Of a stretch of 64,000 nucleotides of DNA, positions 1 through 11,229 are shown piece by piece. The notes beneath the pieces are model-generated. The model saw nothing but the letters and a program-made list of their open reading frames with translations. It was not told the origin of the DNA and did not search any database. The DNA is taken from positions 2,356,001 to 2,420,000 of the forward strand of contig OZ004589.1 in assembly GCA_963924555.1 (NCBI GenBank). The letters run 5' to 3'. Source of the stretch: Crambe crambe. Its lineage: Eukaryota; Porifera; Demospongiae; Poecilosclerida; Crambeidae. The position numbers were made by a program, and so were the translations under genes. Position 1 is the stretch's first letter, and every line of letters begins with the position of its first letter.

Positions 1-870
1 GAGGGCTGTGGTAGTCCTGGAGAAGGACCGGAAGGAATCTGTGGGGACTGAGCACCATGAAGACCTATAAAAGTAGCTATACCATTACTGAGCAAATTCA
101 ACAAGTTGCATCAGTTTACCTTTGGCACTGGATAGGTTTTGTGCAGATATAGGTTGGCTATACAGTATGTAATATACATGTTGATATAGCAAAATTTTTA
201 TGCAATAATTTTAAACCTACATACTATAGTTGTTGGGTTTCAGGTACTTGCTGCGGGAGTGTATTAGTTCCAACCACTCTCATTCCAGGTGCCTGCTGTA
301 AAGAGGTTCCAGATTCTTGTTGTTGGTGGGATATGTGTGCTTGTTGTAGGGATATATGTAGATAATTTTGTTGGGGACATGTACATTGTTCATGCATGCT
401 GTGGGGACATGTACATTGTTGTAGGCACTTGTTTTGTGGGTTCCAAGTGTTTGTTGTGAGGGGATGTAGCGCATAGCATGAACTTGATGTTGTTGGGACA
501 TAGTTACTGATTTGCTGCTGGCAACTGCAGTGAGGTTATACTGTTCCCTATTGAAAATGTATGTACATATGCTGGATAACCATTTTGCTTATGAGACACC
601 CTGTGAATAAATATGCCATTATCAAGGGTTTATACATGTATTGTAACACTTGAGCTACAGTGACATAGCAAGTCTTCTACCACTTTTGGGTTGATAAGCC
701 ATACTATAGATAAGGCCCTTGAAACTGAAAGTATTAGCTAGCAATGTCTTACACATTAGGTAGAGCTAGCTATAATACTCACCAGTTGGCAAATTGCTGA
801 CACGCATACCTAATTCTATAAGATAATATAAATTGGCATTAATTTTGATACAGCTCTAGTGAACTAGTAA
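1..870. other. non-coding left edge with degenerate GT-rich repeats
   Basis: I see no convincing exon here. Positions about 240-500 are a degenerate GT-rich repeat stretch in which a block reading roughly tgtggggacatgtacattgt occurs twice (about 370 and 400). Similarity to the second cassette starts at about 846, so most of this stretch lies outside the recognisable duplication. Later exons of the CARD gene that starts at 1179 would have to lie here or beyond the left edge; I could not identify any. Confidence 0.5.
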
Positions 871-878
871 CTAAGTAC

Positions 879-1179
879 CATTTTCAAACAAAGTAATGAT
901 CTCATTGAACTGTAGCTGCTTCTTCTTGAGTATTATCAAAAATTTTCCCAAGTTTCTTGAACTCAAGGTTACCTTATTTCTCAGGCAAGTGACCATCACA
1001 CTTGCTTTTTGAGTCTTAGTGAGCCTGCTGTCGGGATCTTTAATATCTTCATGTTTTTCATCGTTTAGCCAGCCTATAATATTCATCTCATCTGCCACCC
1101 ATGATAAGTTGGCTTTCAGAGCTGTTTCTAACGCTCCTGTGTATTTTCTCAACAGCTGCAGTTCTTGCGTGTCACCCAT
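879..1179 (-). CDS. CARD-domain first exon, copy A (partial gene)
   Basis: A 301-nt first exon starting at the ATG complementary to 1177-1179. It encodes about 100 residues that read as a six-helix CARD: MGDTQELQLLRKYTG, then WVADEMNIIGWLND, then SVMVTCLRNKV and LGKFLIILKK. It is about 90% identical to the CARD exon at 20246-20546 and has exactly the same length. A donor (ATG|GTACTT) sits at the same codon and leaves phase 1, as in the other copy. Without splicing the frame stops at 871. By analogy with the intact copy, a proline/glutamine linker and Death domains should follow downstream on the minus strand, past the left edge. CARDs mediate homotypic contacts in caspase and NF-kB signalling. 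The CARD call is from pattern recognition; a DED or other Death-fold is possible. Confidence 0.6.
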
Positions 1180-1334
1180 ACTTATCCCCTACGACTCTGG
1201 AACAAGATGGAGGACCTACTGACAGGTTATGGAGCATCTCTAGGCCAGCCCGCAGCCGGCCATTTTACTGAAGACCGCATAAATGCACAAAGCCACGCCT
1301 CTGGCCAGGCCGGGGGGTGGAGTCGAGTGGTAGA

Positions 1335-3590
1335 ATCGTGGGCGTACCTTGTTGGGGGACCAAGACCTTCCATAGGCGGGGGCATTGCCCCCATACAAAA
1401 TACAGGTGTGACATATTAATAAAGTCGAGAGAGAAAACAAAAGACCAGGAACAAGTAGCTAAGGGAAAAAACATTTCCGACCCGATGTGATTGTTGCAGA
1501 ACAAAGATTGATCACATTTCCACTCCGAGGGAAGGAAAGAGTCTGGTCAAATCCAATATGCACAGTCAGCAATCTTTGGAAGGAGGGGCGCGACTATGAC
1601 GTTATTATACAATATACATCACGAATTTAGGAAAAATCTTCGCTCCGGATTTCTTAGCGCACATGGCTGAGCAGGAATATGATTACAGACTTATTAACAT
1701 GACTAAACTCTAGGACTACTCTGTAAGTGCACGCGCGAAAAAATCTGTTTGAGAGTCGTGACGTATCGTGACGTTTCGCGCATGCCCGCCACCAAATCTT
1801 TGGCAAGTTGAAACATATGGTGGCCGAGAAGGGTCACCCGCGACCGCTTCGCAAATATTCACTGCCGCCCGCGGTATCCAAAGTACCGCGCGGTACCCAC
1901 AATATACCGCCAGCGCGAGCGGTACGCGGTACCCCCGCCATACCGCCCGCGCGCATGCATGACAGATCCGGAGACCCTTTACCCAGTACCACGTATCCCG
2001 GTCCCACGCGCATCGCATGAGCTGTAGATCCAGAAACCCTTTACCCAGTCATTGATGTACTGAATTGTAATCAATGCATCTATATTGATGATGTACTGAA
2101 TTGTAATCAGTGCATCTATATTTTTCACTGAGATACGCCGAAAGAAATGCATCAAGTCCTAAATCCTCCATACCCAGTTCTTAAAGCAATATTGCACCTT
2201 ACATATTATCTCTGTTACAGTATATTTATTATTAGCTATAATGGATGTATGTGTGTACAGCAATGAGGAAAATGAAGGGAACAGCAGAGATCACAAGGGT
2301 TGGTGAAATGAAATGACTAAGTTTGTCCTGTTCCACACACTAACAATCTAGCACAAAAGAGAACAGAATATTGACATCATTATAATTATTATTTCGCTAG
2401 ATGATACCTTATCACTGGTTGCACGTTTGCTATGCTTCTTCAAACATAATTGTATTCATGATATATATTGAAGAGGTAAGGGGTCAACTCCACTCCCCTC
2501 TTGTCCACTGCAGTGTTTGGTGCCTGTGCTGCTTCATCAAATAGTTCTACCTGCACAATTATGAAATAATAGCCGGCTACATGCAAAATTAATTTTCCAT
2601 TTAATATTTTTCTATGGGGCCATGTAGCTAGGACCCAACAAAGGGTTCATAATCAAAGAAGTGACTTTTGCTACAAATATCTTTTGATTATGAACTCCTG
2701 GCCATAATTAATGATAACACTCCTAAGTTTGGTTCTTTGCATGTGGATTTTAACCCAAGGCCTCTGAACTTGGAGATCTTATTACAATTAGTTATAACTA
2801 TTGGGTCCCAATTATAAAAATGTTGACATGACTATTTTTCATAAAAATATAGTGCAGAGGTACAAGGGAAACCTGATATCCACACTACTCACCAGTGTGC
2901 GGTCTTCTCTGGTTTCATCATAAGCCTCGGCACCAGTCAAAGTTTCCAAAGTGACCTGGATAGTATTCATTTTGTGAATGCCAAGCTCTCTCCTCATCAA
3001 CTTACTACACCATAGGCATAGACATCTGTCTATTTTGGAGACTGGTGGCAGGTGTCCAGCTCTGGGGCACTATACCCCAAAGCCTTTACGACTGACTTGA
3101 CAGTGATGCGATCGCGACACGTGTTACTGGGTAAAGGGTTTTCGGATCTGTCATGCATATAATTATGCGCGCGCATGCCGGAACCAACCGCGGGCGGTGT
3201 GGTGGGGGTACCGCTGGCGGTATTTTGGGTACCGCTGGCGGTATTTTTGATACCGCGGGCGGCAGTGAATATTTGCGAAGCGGTCGCGGGTGACCCTTCT
3301 CGGCCACCATAGAAACAAGATCATGTATTGGATTTGACTAGACTCTTTCCTTCCCTCGCGGTTGGTAAAGGGTCGGGCCCGCGAGACTAACCCTTGTTTC
3401 CTTACTTTTTTGAGTAATGGTCATTCCTATATTTTTTTTTCATTTCACGGAAATGTTTTTTTCTTCTCTTATAATATTGGTATTAAAAATGTTGTTTGGA
3501 CTCTCTCCCTCACTGGCCACGCACTACGGATAACCTTGTCAGTATTGCCCTCATGCTCAAAATCATCTTCCTCCGCCTATGCCTTCTGAT
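1335..3590. mobile_element. composite foldback insertion between CARD exon and RTK-A
   Basis: In the intact cassette the RTK stop and the CARD start are 258 bp apart; here they are about 2.5 kb apart, and the extra DNA lies between about 1335 and 3590. It carries inverted arms: 1526-1560 pairs with 3325-3358 (gagggaaggaaagagtc), and 1808-2035 pairs with 3086-3313, including a GC-rich run of TACCGCC-type short repeats. The left arm has about 250 extra bases (1561-1807) that the right arm lacks, so one element may be nested in another. No transposase frame is visible. Exact ends and target duplication were not resolved. Confidence 0.6.
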
Positions 3591-6446
3591 CTCTAACTGA
3601 CAGATGTATTCTCAATTTTGTGATAAAAATGGTGCAGGTAGCTCTAGCTAGAGCTGCTTAACAAGACAAAACATGAACAAAAGGAAATAGCTAGCTACGT
3701 TTTAAAAGTCTACGATATCTTCATAGTCATATGGATTATATTGTACTGACACAAAATTGTTTGATGGCAAGCAGTTGGACAGTTCCACAGGCCTAGAATA
3801 TATTGATGGTTGCGGTACAAGTGACACACCTCTTGATATATCTTCGTCGTTCTCTTCTTCTCGTCTACTCTTAGTCTCACATGCCAAGTCCGCCGAACTG
3901 GTGGGAAAGGACAGCATGAATTTTTCATCTTCTATGTGGTCGTAATCATGACTCTGGGCCGATCCATTCATCAGAGGATCAGATGATTTCTTGATGTATC
4001 TCAACTGGAGGTCAGAGTACATGTAGGCACCGGCTTTCAAGTTAGCCCCGAGAATGATAGCCGCCTCATGAGTCGACGCATCTTTGAAGGGTATTTGAAG
4101 GATCCTGTCCTCGTCTCTTAATAGGGTGTTGATGATTTCCTTAAAGCAGGGACGAGAGAATGGATTGGGGTGCCAACATCGTGTCATCAGGTTGTAAATC
4201 ACATGAGGACATCCTGGAGGCGGGGGGAGGCGGTAACCACTGTCCACTTTCTCTATAACCTGCATGTATGATAAAAATTAAAGATAGCTTGCTGCTACTT
4301 ATGATGACGAAAAATTTATACCACAAAAATATTATAATAATCCAGTGACAGTCATTAAAATATCTAGCTAACCATAATAAGCATGGATTTTTTTGTTGTT
4401 CTTTTTTTCTTGTTTCCTACCTCTGCATTGCTAAAGTCTCTGAAAGGCATTCTTCCTAAACTCCAGATCTCATAGAGCAGACAGCCATAGCTCCACACAT
4501 CGCTGGCAGTGGAGTACTGACGATAATACATGGCCTCAGGGGCTGTCCATCTCACCTGTAGTCTCCCACCTCTGGCTACGTAGTCATTGACATCTGATAA
4601 ATCTCGAGACTTGCCAAATCCTCCTACCTATAATTTACATCATAATGTATAGTACATGCAAGTCCAGTTGTATAATAGTTTGTAGGGAGTACTTTTCTAG
4701 GTCATAAACTGAAATAGAAAATTCCATATGTTTAGACTATACTCTGGCCTTGATGCAGGTTATCAATTAGATTTAGCTACACTGACCTAACAGCTACAGT
4801 ACCAGCTTAGCTATACACTGTGCTAGCTGGTTATAATAGCTGGCTCACTTCACAGATACCTCATGCATATTTAAAAACGAATATGGGAAGGTTGAGGAAG
4901 GGAAGGAGTGTAATCTGCATATTCTTTTTGGAAACCAGTAACCATAGTCAGAAAGTGTCGTCTAATGAGCTTTATAAGGTGCATTAGGGGATATGATGTA
5001 GGAGGAGAGGGAGGAAGTAGCTAGCTATTATACATTCACAATCCTATAATAAATTGTCACTATAAAGTGTATCATGTTTACATAAAACATATTAGAGTAA
5101 ATGGTGTGATCATGCCAGAGCTTGCGGTGGGAGGGAGGGCGAGGGGAACATTACAGCTAGTATAGCTGCTACATGAATTCAAATCCACTATAATGTCCTC
5201 TTAAAAAGGTCCAGGGGATGTGGGAGGTGGAGGAGGGGAAAATCAAAGATGAATTCTACAACAAATATAGCCCTAAAGCTTTAGCTGTCTTATTCAACAC
5301 ACAATCAGTTATAAGAATATTAATTTTATCTAACCTTGCAAGTGTCTATATTTGTGACGAATATGTTACTAGCACAGAGGCCCCTGTGTACGAAACCTTT
5401 GCTGGCTAGATACTGCATTCCCAGTGCAACTTGCTGTGAATAGGTGAGAAGAAGTTTCGGCGTGTCCAAAGGTTTAACACTGCATGTGCACATGAATTTT
5501 AGTCAAGTGTCCTGATCATATATCCATTGAGATAGAGCATGTCTCATTGAAGAGTATAGTTTCAGTGGACTCTCTCTGATCTGGCCACCTTTGGGGACAG
5601 CAGAAGTGTCCTGATTGCAGGGGGTGGCCTCATTTCAGGGTGGTTTTATATTATGAAGTAAAGTGTCCTGAATACAGGGGTGGCCTCATGGTCCTGATTA
5701 GAGGGAGTTCACTGTATGGGCTCTACATATATACTATAACCAGAAGAGAGCAGAAGAAAGAAAGAAGAGAGAAAGCCCGTTAGCTATATACGTACTCTAA
5801 GGCCATTCTTCTACCACCATGATAGCTACTTGAAACTTCTTTATAGATACACATGCATAATTATAACTCTTCTTTTACCTTCTTCCCATTTGCACAAGAA
5901 TCTTTCTGAGGTCACCTCTTGGGAAATATTCACTCACAAGCATTGTATGCTGGGGGGAAAAAAAGTCATTCCAAGTCTTTCAGGAATTAGCTATAATTAA
6001 CTTACTGTTTGATCATGGACTGCACCATGGAGCTTAACAATGTTGGGATGTCGGAATTGGCCCATGATTGCTATTTCTTGAAGAAGTAGTGATCTGTTGA
6101 GTTTCTTGTTCGATTCAGATTCTTCTGAGTGCACAGATTTGATTGTTACGTCTACTCTCGTCTCATCAGGTCCCTTTCTCCAAATTCCATGCTGCACTTG
6201 CTCCTTCGTTAGACTACTCCTATCATTCAAGATCACGACTTAATAATTTATTATGGACACAGATGACTCCAGTTACATTACTAGAGAATGCATCAACTAT
6301 GTTTCAAGAAGTCAATTATATGGTCATTGTATAGCTATTACTTCGGCTGACGTACATACGTACATAAATTATTATTATTCAGTGGCTGAGGTCCATGCAC
6401 ACACAGAGACTGATAGACATGCATGATAGCTAGTCTGAGTCTTTAA

Positions 6447-7473
6447 AGGGTAGGTGAAATGAAAAAATTATTTCTCAGTTTATTACATTTTTGGGTTGTT
6501 TTGTATGCCTACATTACTGGGAAGAAATATGAGAAGCATTGGTTGAAGTCTCACTGAGAAAATAGCAGTAGAAGTTGGCCATTTCATTTATATCCTGTTT
6601 GGGGCGGGGCTTACTTGTGATGTCATAGAGGGAATTCATTGTATAATCCCTATTGAAAATAATACAAATGTTGGAGTCTGTATTTCACATAAGGTTTGAT
6701 ATTTCCACTCCAAAGTTTGCACTAACAAATGCTAGGGTATGTTAAAGGCTGTAACAAAGTTTAAAGTCCATGCCTCTGATCAAAGGTGAGATATCCTTCA
6801 CTGCATACAAGATATAAAAAGAGGCTTTTTGAGCTGATGACCAATCTAGTATGCTGTAGGTAGGGGCTTAAAAGTCTTAGATAGACTTACTGGAGTATGT
6901 GTGAGCTGTCTTAGATATACTGGAACATGTGTGAGCTATACAGCATAAAAGATGATGCCTAGCTAGCTTGTAAGCTTAGTTTGACAGCTAGTAGGTATGA
7001 TGCCTTGTGCTATATATGTATAACTCACACATGCTCCAGTAAGTCTATCTGAGAATTCTAGCTCCCTACCTATAGCATGACAAGCTGGCCATCAGCTCTG
7101 AGTGCTTGTTTCTACATTTTGAAGTGATTTTTTGAATATCTCACCTTTGGTAACAGGCATGAGCTTCAAATATTGGCATAACTTTTAGCATACTCTAAGA
7201 TTAACTTGTGTAAAGTTTGGAGGGAATACACTGAACCATGTGTGAAATACAGACTCCAGCATTTTTATTATTTTCAATAGGGATTGTACAATGAGTTCCC
7301 TCTATGACATCACAAGTAAGCCCCGCCCAAAACAGGATGTAAATAAAATTGTCAACTTCTACTGCTATTTTCTCGGTGAGATTTCAACCAATGCTTCTCA
7401 TATTTTTTCCCAGTAATGTAGGCATACAAAACAACCCAAAAATGTAAAAAAAATTTTTCATTTCACCTACCCT
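6447..7473. mobile_element. 1027-bp foldback element with TTAA target duplication (piggyBac/Kolobok-like MITE)
   Basis: The element starts AGGGTAGGTGAAATGAAAAA and ends with the reverse complement of that sequence. Its two halves are long imperfect inverted repeats, for example gatgtcatagagggaattca near 6619 and its complement near 7290. It is flanked by TTAA at 6443-6446 and 7474-7477. The paralogous intron of RTK-B (near 23769) reads gagtctttaagcacttcttg with a single TTAA, an empty site. A TTAA duplication is typical of piggyBac and Kolobok elements. No transposase frame is present, so it is non-autonomous. Confidence 0.85.
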
Positions 7474-8029
7474 TTAAGCACTTCTTGCAAGGCTCAGACA
7501 AATTTAGTTATCGAGAGTTCATAGACATAGCTACATATGTACACATATATACATTGGAGGCAACAGGGGGTAGTTTCCCCTCCAAAACTCAGTCTTGTCA
7601 GGCATATTGTATCCCTAAAAGACATGCAACTTACTTCATAGCTACATAGGATTATCTTCTTAATGCCCCTATTTACGTACTTGCATGCACCTATGCTAGC
7701 TATAGCATTGTCTTATAGCTAACTCACTCTATAGCAGTATGTGACAGCATCTTGACTGACAGTTTCTTTAGGGCTTCCTTCAGTTCATTCTCATCTGGTG
7801 AGGGGAAGAAATATGCACCATCCATCTCAGAAGACTTGACAGTATTCTAGAGCAAGCAATTGAAGCCAATAGAGCAGTGAACATGACTTTTTAGTAACAG
7901 AATTACCATATCACGTGAATTAATACAACCATATCACATGAAATTGTGACCAATAGTTGTGACATCAATATACTTATATACATGGTCAATGACTTCCATA
8001 AACTGTTATACGTATAAGGTGTGTTCAGA

Positions 8030-9155
8030 CATAGATATACTAGACTACGTACACAGGATTGGAAACAGGGCATGCGCGCGTAAAATTTATAGACCATCCG
8101 TGTAGGTACCTGGCGAACAGAGAAATCTTATACAAAATAAGAAAGAGGGTGAAAGGCAAGGTATTTTGCGCAGCAATAATTATGATTATAAGTGAAAAGG
8201 CTCAATGACCTATAGCTGTAGTAGTTTATCATGTCAGTTTAGTCTATTTACTGTTGCTATGGAAGAAAAACGTGGAAACAGGTGACTGAAAAGTTTTATG
8301 GCACTCCTACTACTAAAATAGAAGTCTAGCTGCCTTACTTTTGGTATAAAATGAAAGATACTAGTTGACCATATGTACTCAAGTAGTTTTAATTTTGTGC
8401 AGGGCTGGAGATGGCATGCCATTTGCCATTGATGGTTTAAGAAGCCATTTCACTATGTTGTTGTTCTTATATGAGGAGATGAGATACCTTCTTGTATCAG
8501 GGGCAGGAAAGGATACACTGGGGCAGCTTTACTCTTCATCTTGATCCCTCAAAACAAGTATATCACAACAAATCTCTCAATGAATTGGATGTTCAGCAGT
8601 GCACTATCAGTACTTGTTATTATTTTTTTTTTATTATAACATGAAAGGAAATATGTGTAAAGTGACAGTATTAGTTGCTACATTATAGTATCCTTCTTTA
8701 CTATAGCTTTTCTTGACAGCCAGCCATGGGTAATCTGAAGAAACAGTAACATCAACATGATTTTTTTACAGGCACCTTTAAAAAGTACATATGTACATAT
8801 AAATGATCACTACCTAACAGATTAGTGGGGAAAAAGAGACTATACTTTTAACATCCAAGCTCCAGAGGTCCACAAAGTCGAACTACCATTGTTACTCGCA
8901 ATTATACCCTCTAACACTTAAGAAACCAGCCTTTTTAAGAACTATGCTTGTTTAGCACTATACTAGCCCACTCTTTGCATTCTTTGAACTTACCAATTGG
9001 CTATAGTTTAGCAGAAATTCGGCACACTACTTCTCCTCCCCTGTTTGTTTGGGGCAATTTAGCACGAACAGCTGCCTACACGGATTGTCAGTATTGTCGT
9101 TATGGGCGCACGTGACCTGTTTCCAATCCTGTGTACGTAGTCTAGTATATCTATG
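8030..9155. mobile_element. 1126-bp element with perfect 40-bp terminal inverted repeats
   Basis: The ends 8030-8069 and 9116-9155 are perfect inverted repeats beginning CATAGATATACTAGACTACG. The 7-bp direct repeat GTTCAGA flanks it (8023-8029 and 9156-9162). RTK-B has the empty site gtgtgttcagatcaatag at about 24299-24316 with one copy of the 7-mer. The interior has no long reading frame. A 7-bp duplication does not assign the element to a superfamily with certainty. Confidence 0.85.
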
Positions 9156-11102
9156 GTTCAGATCAATAGAAAGGAAACCAGCCTACTCACTATGTTGTAG
9201 CATTAATGGGTCCTAATTTAACCACAAAAAATGTTGGTTTACTTCCACCCACGCAGTTGCCTGTGGTTATGTTACAAAAACATGTTATGCTCAATTGATG
9301 CCAGTTATTGCATAATTGTTGTCAGTATTGGTTAACTTACACCATCAGACTCCCGCTGAGTGTTTGGTTCTTCAATAACAGCTGGAGATGCACAGCTTTC
9401 TGTTCTTGTTATGGATACTTCTCTTCCAAATTGACTGGAAAAAGATCCCTCTCTCGTTATAGACTGGCTTCTTAATAACTTTTCAAATGCTTCATCGTTT
9501 GCGTTCATGTTTACACCAACAGAGAATTGATTGAGTCTATGTTTCACATGATGCATTAGTGATCTTGAGGATTTACTTCTTTGGAGTGGTGGATTAGAAA
9601 CAGGTGTTTCATATTCACTTGGTCTTCTCTTTAATAACACAGCTGGAGCAGGAATAGGATACAAACTTAGATACCTTTTGAAAGAGTCAGATGGTACTTC
9701 ATAGTCATGGGCTTTTATGGAAACTAATGGAGTTGGATTTGATGTTATGCTGTTCATTTTATCGCTGGTCTTACTCTCATTTTGTGCTGATGGGAACAAT
9801 GAGAATTCTGCATAGTGTCAGATTCTGAATGGGGCTTGCCAGATCGTTATTGGACGATAATTCGCAGACCGAAGAGTTTCTTCTCTGCAGCTGAGGGGGA
9901 GGAGGGAGTGGAGAGAAATCATCCAGTGAAGGCATGCTCAAACGTTTCCAGTCAAAGGATACCGGTTGTTCGTAATTACCAGGTCTAAAGGGTACTACTT
10001 CCCTGCCTCGTGGCTCATCATAATCATGTTCCCACACAAAATTACTTTTTTTAGTCTTGCCTTCAGGGAAAGTTTTGTCCTTTTGTTCTTCATTATGCTT
10101 GCATTGTGAAATATTTTTATACATTCTGGGCAGAGTTAATACTTTATGGGTCTGTGATACGTCATTGTGAATGAGTTGGAATGGTGATGGACTTTTTAGC
10201 TACTATTGTGGTTTACTATCTGTTATTTCAAGTAGTTGCCATATGCAAAATATTGGCCCATTCCCATGCATAGTTCCTGAGTTGCAATGACTTGTTCATT
10301 ATTCATGCTAGCATGGATTTTATATGTGCCAAACCCAGCAGGTGCTATTGTGTTTACTATCTGTTATTTTAGCGCGGTAGTGTTTGTGGTTAATTAGTGC
10401 TTGTACTAGCCCATGCCTTGGTTACTATGTGCCTGCACCCTTAACTCCTTATAGCTGTGTACATTTATGCAGGTAACTATACAGGCAAGCACATAGGAGG
10501 TCTTACACTGGGACTTGATTGCTGTACCACTAATTGGCACAGACATTATTAGTCTAAGAATTGTTTGGATTTTTTTGTTTATGTACAGATGACAGGTGGA
10601 TTTGTAGACAGTCAAGAATACTGGTGTATACAATTGGGCAAAGTAATAATGGTAAAGTTTGAGAACCAGACGTAGCAGAGAAAGTCCAACAAAGAGGTGT
10701 GATGCAATATAATAATAGTGTTATGGGCACTGACACTCAGTCTCTAAAACAAAATAAAGACTCCTTATGGTTTCCCTAAGCCATTATACTTTTGCTGCAA
10801 GCTGTGGAGTGACATTGATGTCGTACAAGACAATTTAGTCAAAGAAACGCTACACTACAACTATAAGGGCTTCTTTTTTTTTCTTCAAAAGGTACATATT
10901 GAGCTCATAGCTACTTCTGATAGAAAACACTCCTACTAGCTACAAGTGAATGCAAAAAATTTCTTCGAAATAAAAATGTGAAGTAGGGATGCTATTATAA
11001 CTGCAGCTTCATTATGAAAAACAAGTACTGCAGCATCGAAGCAGTATGGCCCAAAAATCTAGCTGGAATATGTATTATAACTGCATGCAAGAGAGTGAAT
11101 TT

Positions 11103-11229
11103 AGTGAAGTGACCCTTACCCATCATCAAGTACGAGATACTATTCCTACTTCACTCCCTTGGCCCTTGATCATGGGAGTGAAGTAGGAATAGTATCTTGT
11201 ACTTGATGATGGGTAAGGGTCACTTCACT
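11103..11229. repeat. near-perfect 56-bp palindrome (hairpin) in an RTK-A intron
   Basis: Arms 11103-11158 and 11174-11229 are inverted copies with one mismatch and a 15-bp loop. It lies in a stretch (about 10940-11240) absent from RTK-B and is probably the remnant or core of a small foldback element. Confidence 0.75.

Noticed and set aside
3086..3310. Minus-strand Pro-rich ORF (and its plus-strand mate at 1808-2020)
   Set aside because: Produced by the TACCGCC-type repeats in the foldback arms; no start context or domain.
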